Shown here one piece after another: positions 26,428 through 34,553 of a stretch of 64,000 nucleotides of DNA. The position numbers and the translations under genes were made by a program. Within the stretch, counting starts at the first letter, position 1; each line of letters begins with the position of its first letter. The notes under the pieces were generated by a model. It was not told where the DNA came from. It was given only the letters and a program-made list of their open reading frames with translations, and did not search any database. Origin of the DNA: Halorhabdus amylolytica (GTDB taxonomy: Archaea > Halobacteriota > Halobacteria > Halobacteriales > Haloarculaceae); assembly GCF_004944975.1 (NCBI RefSeq), contig NZ_SPQG01000009.1, positions 62,001-126,000 on the forward strand, written 5' to 3'.

Positions 26428-27615
26428 ATGTCGGTACCGGGCCCCGCTGGCGGCGTGGCGCAGGCGGGTGTAGGGGGACTCGTCGATCGCCTCGCCGCCA
26501 ACCCGCTGCTCGTTGCGGGCGTGGTCGCCGCTGTTCTCGTCGTGTTCGTCACACTCGTCTTCGTCATCCGCCGGGCCAGTCGATCGTCCGGGGAGCGACT
26601 CCGGCGCGTTCTGGCGGAGTACGACCGCATTAGTGTCCTGATGCATCCGAATCCTGATCCCGACGCGATGGCGGCCGCCCAGGGGGTGGCCGAACTCGCC
26701 GCGACGGTGGACACGGAGGCGAATCTCCAGCATCCCGGGCTTGTTCGCCATCAGGAGAACCGCGCGTTCGAGACTGTTCTCGACCTGAATCTCGATCGGA
26801 TCGGGGCCGCGGCCGGACTTGACGGCGAGGCCGTTGTGCTCGTCGATCACAACGAGCCACGCGGGTTCACGGGCCACGAGCAAGTCTCGCCCGTCGCGGT
26901 CGTCGACCATCACCCGGGCGACGGGACCGGATCGTCGTTCACCGACGTCCGACCCGATTACGGGGCCTGTGCGACGATCGTCGCGGAGTATGTCGAGGAC
27001 ATCGGCCTCGATCCGGTCGGTCCGGAGGGCGAGGACTCGAACGGGGCCGATGAGACCCTTCCGCCCGACGTTTCGACGGGATTGCTCTACGGGATACAGG
27101 CTGACACGAAACACCTGACGAAGGGGTGTTCGCCGGCCGAGTTCGACGCCGCCGAGTACCTCTATTGTGGCATCGACGAGGAGGCTCTCGATCGGATCGC
27201 CAACCCGGAGGTCGACACCGAGGTACTGGAGGTCAAAGCGCGCGCGATCACCGATCGGGACGTTCGCGGCGCGTTCGTTTACAGCGACGTCGGCACCATC
27301 TCGAACGTCGACGCCGTCCCGCAGGCGGCCGACGAACTCCTCCGGCTGGAAGGCGTGACGGCGGTCGTCGTCCTGGGGGAGACAGACGGTACCTTGCACC
27401 TCTCGGGGCGATCGCGTGACGACCGGGTTCACATGGGAAAGGCGTTGCAGGCGGCCGTCGGGGACATCCCGATGGCCGAGGCGGGCGGTCACGCCCGGAT
27501 GGGTGGGGGACAGGTACAGAAAGACCACATGGAGGGGCTGGGTCCGGGGGAGGGCGTCAGCCGCGAGCAGCTACGCGAACGCCTGTTCGACGCGATGACT
27601 GGCGACAGACAGTGA
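26428..27615 (+). CDS. Membrane-anchored DHH-family phosphoesterase (NrnA/RecJ-like)
   Basis: 395 residues. One N-terminal membrane helix (about 28-48, LLVAGVVAAVLVVFVTLVFVI) is followed by a complete DHH domain: HPNPDPDAMAAAQG (motif I), VLVDHNEPRG (II), AVVDHHPGDG (the DHH motif). A DHHA1 domain ends with GGHARMGGGQ. Such enzymes cut short RNAs/nanoRNA, pAp or cyclic dinucleotides. The membrane anchor is like that of GdpP-type cyclic-di-AMP phosphodiesterases, but there is no PAS or GGDEF part. A TATA-like ttcttaac lies at about 26397, so the mRNA is nearly leaderless. Confidence 0.85.
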   Translation: MSVPGPAGGVAQAGVGGLVDRLAANPLLVAGVVAAVLVVFVTLVFVIRRASRSSGERLRRVLAEYDRISVLMHPNPDPDAMAAAQGVAELAATVDTEANLQHPGLVRHQENRAFETVLDLNLDRIGAAAGLDGEAVVLVDHNEPRGFTGHEQVSPVAVVDHHPGDGTGSSFTDVRPDYGACATIVAEYVEDIGLDPVGPEGEDSNGADETLPPDVSTGLLYGIQADTKHLTKGCSPAEFDAAEYLYCGIDEEALDRIANPEVDTEVLEVKARAITDRDVRGAFVYSDVGTISNVDAVPQAADELLRLEGVTAVVVLGETDGTLHLSGRSRDDRVHMGKALQAAVGDIPMAEAGGHARMGGGQVQKDHMEGLGPGEGVSREQLRERLFDAMTGDRQ

Positions 27616-27712
27616 CCACCCTCACAGCGAGAAGAGATCTCCCGAATCGACGACGATCCGTCTTCCTCCTTGAACCGTGTCGCGTGCTGTTCTCGATCGA
27701 GTGTCGTCCCGA

Positions 27713-27883
27713 TCACCCGACCTGTTTCCACTTGCCCCCACACTCCGGACAGACGCGCACCGACCCCACTTCGTCGGGGTCGTTCTCGGTCCGCAACTCC
27801 TCACCGCAGGCGGTACAGCGAAGCCGCTCGTAGGTGTCCTTCTCCAGGTCGCCCGACCGGAGCCCCTTCCTGACGGATTGCAT
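27713..27883 (-). CDS. HVO_0758-family zinc-finger microprotein
   Basis: 56 residues with two zinc knuckles, CTACG and CPECG, around TENDPDEV. The sequence RKGLR.GDLEKDTYERL...C is that of the HVO_0758 family of small CPxCG proteins found across haloarchaea. Such proteins are thought to regulate or bind nucleic acids or proteins. The ATG at 27883 matches the family's start; an upstream start would add an uncharacteristic extension. It is divergent from the MFS gene with about 80 bases between. Confidence 0.85.
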   Translation of the reverse strand: MQSVRKGLRSGDLEKDTYERLRCTACGEELRTENDPDEVGSVRVCPECGGKWKQVG

Positions 27884-27963
27884 ACCTGGTGATATGCGAC
27901 CATCTGACAAAAAGCCCGCGCCCGATCCGCAATCGTCTCGGTTCCCCCGGGCGAATCCCCACC

Positions 27964-29136
27964 GTGTCCCGCCGATCGGTGTTCGGATCCCTCTGTGGGA
28001 TGGTGTTGCTGGTCAACCTGGCACGCGTCGTGTTCGCGCCGCTGCTCGATCCGCTGCAGGGGACCTTCGGCACCTCGACGGCTGCCGTGGGCCTCCTGGC
28101 GACGCTTGCCTGGCTGGGTAGCGCCCTCTCGCGACTGCCGACGGGGTATCTACTGACGCGGTACTCACGGGAGCGGGTCATCCTGGGGACGGGCGTGTTG
28201 CTCGCCGGCGCCGCGACGGTCGCTGCCACTGCCGTCGACGTGGGGATGCTCATGGTCGGGGCGTTCCTGCTCGGCCTCGCGAGCGGGACGTATTTCATCG
28301 CGGCCAACCCGCTGGTCAGCGAGCTGTTCCCCGACCGGGTCGGGCTCGCGCTCGGCGTCCACGGGACTGCGAGCCAGCTGGCGGCCGTGGGCGCACCCCT
28401 GCTCGTGACGGCCACGCTCGCGCTGGGCCGTTGGCGGCGGACCTTCCAGTTGCTGGCGGTGGCTGCCGTGATCGCGACGATCGCGTTCGTGATTGCGGCC
28501 CGCCGCAACGAACTCCCGGCCGCCGGAACGGACGATCGGGATCTGCCGAACGCTGTCGTCCATCAGTGGCGGATCGTCCTCGTGGGCGTCGTCGTGGTCG
28601 GACTCGCCGGCTTCGTCTGGCAGGGCGTGTTCAACTTCTACGTGACCTTCCTGAAGGCCCAGGGATACAGCGGCGACACCGCACGGTTGCTGTTGACCGT
28701 CGTCTTCGCGGCCGGGCTCCCGGCGTTCACGTTTACAGGCTGGCTGGCCGACCGTATCTCCCCGCTCCGGCTGGTGGTGGGCATCGTCGGTGCCTTCGGG
28801 GTCAGTCTCCTCGCGCTGACCGCACCCCTCGGGCCGGCCTGGCTCGTCGGGACGAGCGTCCTCACGGGCTACGTGATCCACTCGTTGTTCCCCGCGGCCG
28901 ACACCTATCTCCTCGGGTCGCTACCGGATCGTCACCGGGCGAGTGCCTACGCAGCCTACAGCGCCACGATGATGATCGTCCAGGCGGCCGGCAGTTGGGT
29001 CGTCGGTCTCTTGCGACACGGCGGGATCGACTTCGTGATCATCTACCGCTCATTCGCGGCCGCGTTGCTCGTCCTCACCACCGTGTTGGTGGTGCTGTAT
29101 CGACTGGGGCGACTGCCCGCTGGCGCCCGAGCCTGA
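27964..29136 (+). CDS. Major facilitator superfamily transporter
   Basis: 390 residues and about 12 hydrophobic segments. The first begins right after the basic start SRRSVFGSL; the loop RLPTGYLLTRYSRERV between helices 2 and 3 is the MFS motif-A region, repeated in the second half as GWLADRISPLR. A GTG at 27964 is chosen because it gives a short N-terminus before helix 1. An ATG 75 bases upstream is in frame but would add a charged, Pro/Arg-rich leader. Substrate unknown; the proteins most like it are put among metabolite or drug exporters. Confidence 0.85.
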   Translation: MSRRSVFGSLCGMVLLVNLARVVFAPLLDPLQGTFGTSTAAVGLLATLAWLGSALSRLPTGYLLTRYSRERVILGTGVLLAGAATVAATAVDVGMLMVGAFLLGLASGTYFIAANPLVSELFPDRVGLALGVHGTASQLAAVGAPLLVTATLALGRWRRTFQLLAVAAVIATIAFVIAARRNELPAAGTDDRDLPNAVVHQWRIVLVGVVVVGLAGFVWQGVFNFYVTFLKAQGYSGDTARLLLTVVFAAGLPAFTFTGWLADRISPLRLVVGIVGAFGVSLLALTAPLGPAWLVGTSVLTGYVIHSLFPAADTYLLGSLPDRHRASAYAAYSATMMIVQAAGSWVVGLLRHGGIDFVIIYRSFAAALLVLTTVLVVLYRLGRLPAGARA

Positions 29137-29269
29137 TCCCGATGCGAGAGCGTCACGCCACCCTCGAAACTGCGGGAACGATGATGTCCACGCGCCTTCG
29201 GTTTACGGACAGTCGACAGGATGACCGGGGGCGTAACCTTTCTGGCTGTCCCGTCCGGAGAACGAGCGA

Positions 29270-30367
29270 ATGGAGTACGTTCAAGAGCGGATCGCGACCC
29301 TCCACGACTTCGGCGACGCCGATCCGCCGGCCCCGACCGATCGTGCGGCTGTGATCGTGCCCATGACGGAACGCGACGGGGCCAGTCTGGCGGCCGAGCG
29401 TGTGTTCTCGAAACTGGCTGCGGTCGACCCTCGCGAGGTGATCGTCGCCCTGCGAGCCACGCCCGACCGACTCCCGGCGGTTACGGACTGGCTGTCGACG
29501 TTCGACCTGCCCCTCTCGACGTTGTGGTGTTCGACACCCGAAGTCGAGTCCGTTCTCGGCGAGGCGGGTCTCGACGGCCCGGGCGGGAAGGGTCGGGACG
29601 TCTGGCTCGCCCTGGGACTGGCCGCTTCCCGCGCGGAGTACGTCGTCGTCCACGACGCCGACGCGCGGAGTTACGCCGAGACGCACGTCCCGCGACTGCT
29701 GTTCCCGCTCGAAAACGGCTACTCCTTCACGAAGGGCTACTACGCACGCGTCGAGAACGAGCGGCTGTACGGCCGGCTCTTCCGGCTGCTTTATGCTCCG
29801 CTGATCCGGACGTTCGCAGACGCTCACGACGTCCCGATCCTCGAGTACCTGGGGGCGTTCCGGTACGCCCTGGCCGGCGAGTTCGCCGCGACGGCGGGGG
29901 TCGCCCGACAGTTGGCCGCTCCCCGCGGTTGGGGCCTCGAAATCGGGACGCTCGGAGATGCCTACTACGCCGCTGGCTTCGAGGGGTCGGCTCAGGTCGA
30001 TCTCGGTGTCCACGAACACGACCACCGGGCGGTCGGTGGGCCCGCAGGGCTGGGGGAGATGGCCAGGGAGGTCTCAGCGGCCGTCTGTCGTGCAGTCGAG
30101 AGCGAGGGGGTCACGCCGGCGTACGACACGCTCGCGGACCGCTACCGGCAGACAGCGTCGTCGTTCGTCGATCGATACGCCGCCGACGCGGCGTTCAACG
30201 GTCTCGACTACGACCGGGCAGACGAACACGACCAGATCGGGACCTACGCCCAGGCCGTGGAACCGCCGGAGTCCGACAACCGGTTGCCGTCCTGGGACCG
30301 GGTCGACCTGGATCCCGAACGGATCGCATCGGTCGCAACCGACGCCCTCGAGACGGCCCTGGAGTAA
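29270..30367 (+). CDS. Glucosyl-3-phosphoglycerate synthase-like glycosyltransferase (GT81/GT2-type)
   Basis: 365 residues with the GT-A fold. VIVPMTERDG starts the first strand, GGKGRDVWLALGLA is the family loop, VVVHDADARSY carries the DxD metal site, and LEYLGAFRYALAGEFA resembles the acceptor loop (PLxGE) of GpgS. GpgS/MpgS enzymes make glucosyl- or mannosyl-3-phosphoglycerate, which are compatible-solute or polysaccharide precursors. A dedicated phosphatase is not adjacent, so whether a free glyceric acid solute is made is open. It sits alone behind a 133-base gap. Confidence 0.75.
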   Translation: MEYVQERIATLHDFGDADPPAPTDRAAVIVPMTERDGASLAAERVFSKLAAVDPREVIVALRATPDRLPAVTDWLSTFDLPLSTLWCSTPEVESVLGEAGLDGPGGKGRDVWLALGLAASRAEYVVVHDADARSYAETHVPRLLFPLENGYSFTKGYYARVENERLYGRLFRLLYAPLIRTFADAHDVPILEYLGAFRYALAGEFAATAGVARQLAAPRGWGLEIGTLGDAYYAAGFEGSAQVDLGVHEHDHRAVGGPAGLGEMAREVSAAVCRAVESEGVTPAYDTLADRYRQTASSFVDRYAADAAFNGLDYDRADEHDQIGTYAQAVEPPESDNRLPSWDRVDLDPERIASVATDALETALE

Positions 30368-30447
30368 TCCGTCGAGTCCGACGGGCGAAACGGAGCCGTC
30401 TGTTGGAGGGTCGACGGTTAAAGGGGCGTGGACGTGGACGGTGACGT

Positions 30448-30927
30448 ATGAACTTCACTCCCGACGAACTCGCCGGCGTCGTAGACCTCTTTGGCGCGCT
30501 TCCGCCGGTCACGCACCGGCAGGCGCTCGCCGAACTCGCCTACAAACGCGGCGAAGACCGTGATCCGGCGTCGTTCGCGGACGCAATCGATGACGCGATC
30601 GACTCGTATCACCTGATCGAACTTCCGGGGGATGGGGAGTCCCTCCTCGTCGTGGGACCGGTCGCCTTCCCGTCGACCCCTGAGGGTGCCCGCGATCTGC
30701 CGCACATCCTCGACGTCGAGGAGCGCTCGGTCGATCGCGAGCGACTGGCGACCGCCGCCGAACGCCGGTTCCGTCGAGATGCCGGTCGAGCCGTCGCCGC
30801 CGACGATCGCGAACGGATCGAGCGCCTCCTCGACGTCAGCTACGAACTCGAGGCCTGGGCGCCGGTCGAACTCGCGGAGACGCGCGAACGACTCGACGAT
30901 GCCCTCGAAGGCACCACTTCGGGGTGA
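30448..30927 (+). CDS. Conserved haloarchaeal protein of unknown function
   Basis: 159 residues, acidic, largely helical. The first 75 residues look like a winged-helix-like fold (TPDELAGVVDLFGALPPVTHRQALAELAYKRG), followed by a beta hairpin (LLVVGPVAFPSTP) and a long helical tail. I recall this as a haloarchaea-wide hypothetical family without assigned role. It stands in line between the glycosyltransferase and the Nudix gene, with 43 bases to the latter. Confidence 0.65.
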   Translation: MNFTPDELAGVVDLFGALPPVTHRQALAELAYKRGEDRDPASFADAIDDAIDSYHLIELPGDGESLLVVGPVAFPSTPEGARDLPHILDVEERSVDRERLATAAERRFRRDAGRAVAADDRERIERLLDVSYELEAWAPVELAETRERLDDALEGTTSG

Positions 30928-30969
30928 GGTCCCGAGTGAGTTAAGGGTCGGGGCGGCCTGGCTTTGAAC

Positions 30970-31560
30970 ATGGATCTCGGGCCGGTCGCCGAGTACGACC
31001 CAGTGACCGTGACCGGCGAGCGGGAAGCAGCGGTGCTGGCGGGCGTCGTCGATCGACCGTCCGGTCCGCACATCCTGTTCACGAAGCGCTCGGAGGACCT
31101 CGAGGATCACCCGGGCCAGATGAGTTTCCCGGGCGGCGGGCGCGAGCCGATCGACGCCGATCTGTGCGAGACGGCACTACGAGAGGCCCGCGAAGAGGTC
31201 GGACTCTCTCCGCTTGAGACGACCGTCGTCGGTCGGCTTGACGACATCCGGACAGTCACCGACTACTCGATCCGACCGTTCGTCGGCCGGGTCCCGGATC
31301 GTCTCTACGAACCGACGGATGGCGAAGTGGCGGAGGTTGCTGTCCTCCCGGTTGCGGGGTTAATTGACCTCGAGAACTACGAGACGGAGTGTCGTGAGCA
31401 TCCAGCCCACGGATCCGTCCGCTTGCACTACTTTCACGTCGGTGGGTACACCGTCTGGGGGGCGACCGCCCGGATGCTCGTCCAGTTGCTGGAACTCGCG
31501 ACCGACTGGGAACGACCGCCTGGGCCGGAATGTCAGGCAGGGACGAACTCGCCGGCCTGA
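30970..31560 (+). CDS. Nudix hydrolase, CoA-pyrophosphatase-like
   Basis: 196 residues with a Nudix box at about 55-77: GGGREPIDADLCETALREAREEVGL, which fits G-x5-E-x7-REUxEExGU (here with the spacing of the CoA-diphosphatase branch). Upstream, KRSEDLEDHPGQMSFPGG matches the NUDT7/YeaB signature preceding the box, so CoA or a derivative is the likely substrate. The ATG at 30970 is used; a TTG two codons upstream is possible. It is convergent with hsp20, and the gap holds a 24-base tandem repeat. Confidence 0.85.
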   Translation: MDLGPVAEYDPVTVTGEREAAVLAGVVDRPSGPHILFTKRSEDLEDHPGQMSFPGGGREPIDADLCETALREAREEVGLSPLETTVVGRLDDIRTVTDYSIRPFVGRVPDRLYEPTDGEVAEVAVLPVAGLIDLENYETECREHPAHGSVRLHYFHVGGYTVWGATARMLVQLLELATDWERPPGPECQAGTNSPA

Positions 31561-31570
31561 GACGACTCAC

Positions 31571-31632
31571 TCGTCACCGCCGGTCTAGTCGTCCTCGTCA
31601 CTGCCGGTCTAGTCGTCCTCGTCACCGCCGAC
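31571..31632 (-). repeat. 24-bp tandem repeat at the 3' end of hsp20
   Basis: Units at 31571-31594 and 31595-31618 differ by one base, and a third partial copy follows to 31632. On the minus strand the unit carries the last codons and the TAG stop of the Hsp20 gene, so the stop with its DEDD ending is present twice. Confidence 0.85.
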
Positions 31633-32052
31633 CTCGTCGTCTACGCTCTCAGCGACGTCGACAGTCGTGTCGTCGTCGCTCTTGGGGATCCGGACGTGTA
31701 GTGTCCCGTTCTCCTGCAGGGTTGCGCTCGCAGCGTCGCCCTCGACGGTCGCCTCCGCGGGCAACGTCACGCGGCCGTCGAGACTCTGGCCGCGCCCCGG
31801 GAACCGCATTTCGAAGCCCTCCCGGTACTCCCGGAAGCGGTCGATACGGACCTCGACGGTCCGGCCGTCAAGACGTACCTGGACATCGCTGCCCTGTGCG
31901 CCCGGCGTATCGAACACCGCCAGGTAGGCCTCCTCGCTCTCGAGCAGGTCGACCGGCAACGGCGTGTGTTCCTGGGCGCGGCCGACCGCCCGACCGACGT
32001 TCTCAAGGACACTCTCGCCGATCGTCTCGGTGAACTCCCGGAGTTGATTCAT
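31609..32052 (-). CDS. Hsp20/alpha-crystallin family small heat-shock protein
   Basis: 147 residues. The N-terminal helix (MNQLREFTETIGESVLENVGRAVG) precedes the alpha-crystallin beta-sandwich (about 40-125: LLESEEAYLAVFDTPG ... NGTLHVRIPK). The tail is very acidic, ending GGDEDD. It holds unfolding proteins and is active in the cytoplasm. The ATG at 32052 is chosen since the sequence from MNQLREF is typical of haloarchaeal Hsp20; a GTG at 32127 would make a longer, unlikely form, though it lies close behind a TATATA box. Confidence 0.88.
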   Translation of the reverse strand: MNQLREFTETIGESVLENVGRAVGRAQEHTPLPVDLLESEEAYLAVFDTPGAQGSDVQVRLDGRTVEVRIDRFREYREGFEMRFPGRGQSLDGRVTLPAEATVEGDAASATLQENGTLHVRIPKSDDDTTVDVAESVDDEVGGDEDD

Positions 32053-32375
32053 GTGCCCCGGTTCGGTCGGCGCGACCTTAGCCGTTGTGCCCGCGGCGAG
32101 CCGACAGAAACGATCGCCTACTGGCACCCGAGTCGACTCACTTTCATCGATCCGAGATCTCTATATAGCGCTCGGTATCCCTCTGTGTGGTACGTGCCCC
32201 CGGGGTCTTTCTGTGCGACACCCCCCGATGTGGCTCGCCGGCCGAAGAAACTGCGTCCTCTGTGAGAGTTGCGATAGCGGTCCTGCGCGTACCGATATCC
32301 GCCTCTATGAAGTTCTCGACTGATCGATGGTATCCGACCACAAGCCTTTTTGTGGGACTGCAGGTTGCCAGTCCC
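32053..32375. other. 323-base divergent control region of hsp20 and the PHP gene
   Basis: A TATATA at about 32162-32167 is the strongest box and reads on both strands; for hsp20 it gives a leader of about 85 bases. Near the other end there is an inverted repeat, CCACAA (32338-32343) and TTGTGG (32350-32355), around a T-rich core, 20 bases before the PHP-domain gene's ATG. No gene seen in between. Confidence 0.5.
32338..32355 (+). promoter_or_regulatory. Inverted repeat at the promoter of the PHP-domain gene
   Basis: Arms CCACAA and TTGTGG are perfect, with GCCTTT between. The T-rich centre lies where the TATA box or start of a nearly leaderless mRNA should be, so it may be an operator. Only 6-bp arms, so chance is possible. 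Confidence 0.35.
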
Positions 32376-33488
32376 ATGGGATTCGTTCATCCGTACGAAG
32401 CGGTAGAGTGGGCCGAACACAGTAGGCATCTGGCCCAACTCCATACCCACGAGCCGCGGAACACGATTCGGGCCGATACGAACGACCACGAACCCGCTAT
32501 CGACGTCGAACGGGTCCCGATCGACGACCTCGGGAAGAACAATCTCTCTCCGGCATCACGTCCCGAAGTCCTCGCCAGGAAGTACCGCAATGCCGGATAC
32601 ACTGTCTTCGCGTTGACGGAACACGAGTACTACGTCGATCGCACGAAGCACAAGGACGTGCCCTACGAGGAGATGCCGGACGTACTGGCCGAAACCAGTT
32701 GGCCATGGGGCGACCGGGATGGCGATCCAACGGAACAACCCGGCACCGAACCATTAGACGGGACGGAGTTCGACCCGGCACAACGAGACATGCTCGCACT
32801 CCAGGGAACCGAACTACGCGGCCGCTTTCAGGGGACGCTACAGGACCTCATCGGTCTCGACACGGACATCGGACACGGGCGTCAGGAGTCGATGGGGACC
32901 CTCCTCGAACGGATCGCTGCCCAGGACGGCATCGCCCTGCTTCCCCATCCGAGCAAATATCGCGACACGGTGAGCGTCGGAGATTACCGATCGTTGTTCG
33001 AGTCCTTCGACGTGCTTCGAGGACTCGAAATATTCAACGCACACGACCGCTATCCGGGTCGAACGCTCTGGGATCGACTGCTGACGGAACTGGGTGCCGA
33101 CCGACCGATATGGGCGGTCGCCGGCGATGATTATCACGGACGCGCCCGGCCGTCCGACGGCAAACGGTTCGATCGCTCCCGGCTGGTGTTGTTACTCCCG
33201 GCCCTCACGAGAGAAGCCGTCAGCGACGCACTGCGTCACGGCCGAAGTTACGTCCAGTACAACGGTGACGCCCACGCGCCGTTCGTCGAGTCCATCCAGG
33301 TCACGGAGCGAGCAATCACGGTCGACGCTCCCGCGGCGACCCGGATCGAGTGGATCGCGGCCGGCGAGACCATCAAAACTGGCGATAACGTCGAGTACGA
33401 ACACGTCGCTGACGAGCCCTACGTCAGGGCGGCGATACACGGCGACGGCGACGCCCTCACCTGTACGCAACCGTTCTATGTGGAGTGA
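32376..33488 (+). CDS. PHP-domain metal-dependent phosphoesterase-like protein
   Basis: 370 residues. The PHP metal motifs are recognisable: QLHTHEPRN near residue 25 (HxH), LTEHEYY near 88, LPHPSKYR in the middle and VAGDDYHGRARP near 250. The C-terminal 100 residues form a beta-rich domain (VTERAITVDAPAATRIEWIAAG), as in PHP proteins with an attached Ig-like domain. PHP proteins hydrolyse phosphoesters, for example of sugars, histidinol phosphate or nucleotides. An insert with PTEQPGTEPLDGTEFD separates the first and second metal sites. Substrate unknown. Confidence 0.75.
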   Translation: MGFVHPYEAVEWAEHSRHLAQLHTHEPRNTIRADTNDHEPAIDVERVPIDDLGKNNLSPASRPEVLARKYRNAGYTVFALTEHEYYVDRTKHKDVPYEEMPDVLAETSWPWGDRDGDPTEQPGTEPLDGTEFDPAQRDMLALQGTELRGRFQGTLQDLIGLDTDIGHGRQESMGTLLERIAAQDGIALLPHPSKYRDTVSVGDYRSLFESFDVLRGLEIFNAHDRYPGRTLWDRLLTELGADRPIWAVAGDDYHGRARPSDGKRFDRSRLVLLLPALTREAVSDALRHGRSYVQYNGDAHAPFVESIQVTERAITVDAPAATRIEWIAAGETIKTGDNVEYEHVADEPYVRAAIHGDGDALTCTQPFYVE

Positions 33489-33580
33489 TTTACCGGTCAC
33501 CGAAAACGGCTATCGAGTCCTCCACAGTGGTCTATAGACCTCATAGCAATGTCGTTGTTGTCGGATACGGATGACGACCT

Positions 33581-34357
33581 ATGGAACGATACCCGCATCT
33601 GTGGGCGGCGTTGTTGGCCGTGCGTCGCGGGACAGAAGTGCTTGCGGCCCGGCCCCCGCAGGCGGCAACTTCCGATTCGTCGAGGTCGACGACCACAGCC
33701 GAGTACGAACGCCCCATCGAGGAGGCGATCCTGACGGAACTCGACCGACACTTCCCCGAACAGACGATCATTTCCGAGGGGCTGTCCCCCGAGTTCGCCA
33801 CCGAACCGCGATGGATCGTCGACCCGCTTGACGGGGCCGTCAACTACCGCAACGGCGTCCCGCATTACTCGATCTCCATCGCCTTCGAGGGTCGGCAGGC
33901 CCGAGACGTCGGCGTCGTCTATTACGGACCCACTGATACGGTGTTCACGGCAGTCGAAGGCGAGGGGGCGTTCGCGGACGGGACAGCGCTGTCGGTCTCG
34001 GAGACGCGGTCGGTCTCGAACGCGCTGGTCGCGACCGGGTTCGATCCGATGACCATGGCAGCACAGGATCTGGCGCAGTTCCGGACCTTCATCGACCGAA
34101 CCCAGGGGGTCAGACGGTTCGGATCGGCCGCGGCCGAACTGTCGATGGTCGCCGCCGGCTACTTCGACGTCTTCTTCGAACGGATGCTTCGCGTCTGGGA
34201 CACCGCTGCGGGAACGTTGCTCGTCGAGGAGGCCGGCGGCGAAGTGACCCGGATCGAGCGGCTGGACGGGGACAACAGCGAGATGGTCCTGGCTTCCAAT
34301 CCACACATCCACCAGGAACTCGTCTCGCTCGTCTCTGGCGGCTCCGTGAGTGGGTAA
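33581..34357 (+). CDS. Inositol monophosphatase-family protein (SuhB-like)
   Basis: 258 residues. WIVDPLDGAVNY is the family's metal site (usually DPxDGTxN) and RVWDTAAGTLLVEEAGG is the C-terminal motif with its Asp. The usual GEE of the first metal site is replaced by SEGL (IISEGLSPEF), so one metal ligand is missing or moved; activity may be altered. Relatives act on inositol phosphates, fructose-1,6-bisphosphate or PAP. It stands alone between the PHP gene and the ECF transporter. Confidence 0.78.
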   Translation: MERYPHLWAALLAVRRGTEVLAARPPQAATSDSSRSTTTAEYERPIEEAILTELDRHFPEQTIISEGLSPEFATEPRWIVDPLDGAVNYRNGVPHYSISIAFEGRQARDVGVVYYGPTDTVFTAVEGEGAFADGTALSVSETRSVSNALVATGFDPMTMAAQDLAQFRTFIDRTQGVRRFGSAAAELSMVAAGYFDVFFERMLRVWDTAAGTLLVEEAGGEVTRIERLDGDNSEMVLASNPHIHQELVSLVSGGSVSG

Positions 34358-34553
34358 GCTGCATCGTTTCCGGCGGTGCCAGAACCGTCGGTATCGGACC
34401 AAGAGCAAGATTCCACCGTTTGCGTCTCGTCTTCGCCTTTATAAGGGCCCCAATTGCCCCTATATATCCGAATTCATCTCCCGGTATCCCACAAGAGGGC
34501 TATTATAAGAGCCTTTTACCCCGTTTCGGGAAGTCGCTATCACCGATCCGCCA
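34358..34553 (+). promoter_or_regulatory. Control region of the ECF transporter with two TATA-centred inverted repeats
   Basis: An AT-rich gap in a GC-rich surrounding. Two short inverted repeats each enclose ATAAG: one at about 34434-34447 (GCC...GGC arms around tttataag) and one at about 34499-34516 (GGCT...AGCC arms around attataag). The second lies about 45 bases before the ATG, in the place of the TATA box. Both could be sites for a repressor of the transporter. No riboswitch of a kind known to me is visible. Confidence 0.4.

Noticed and set aside
34358-34553. A vitamin riboswitch before the ECF transporter
   Set aside because: The leader is too short and has no conserved core of TPP, cobalamin, preQ1 or similar types that I can recognise; only small inverted repeats around TATA-like boxes are seen.
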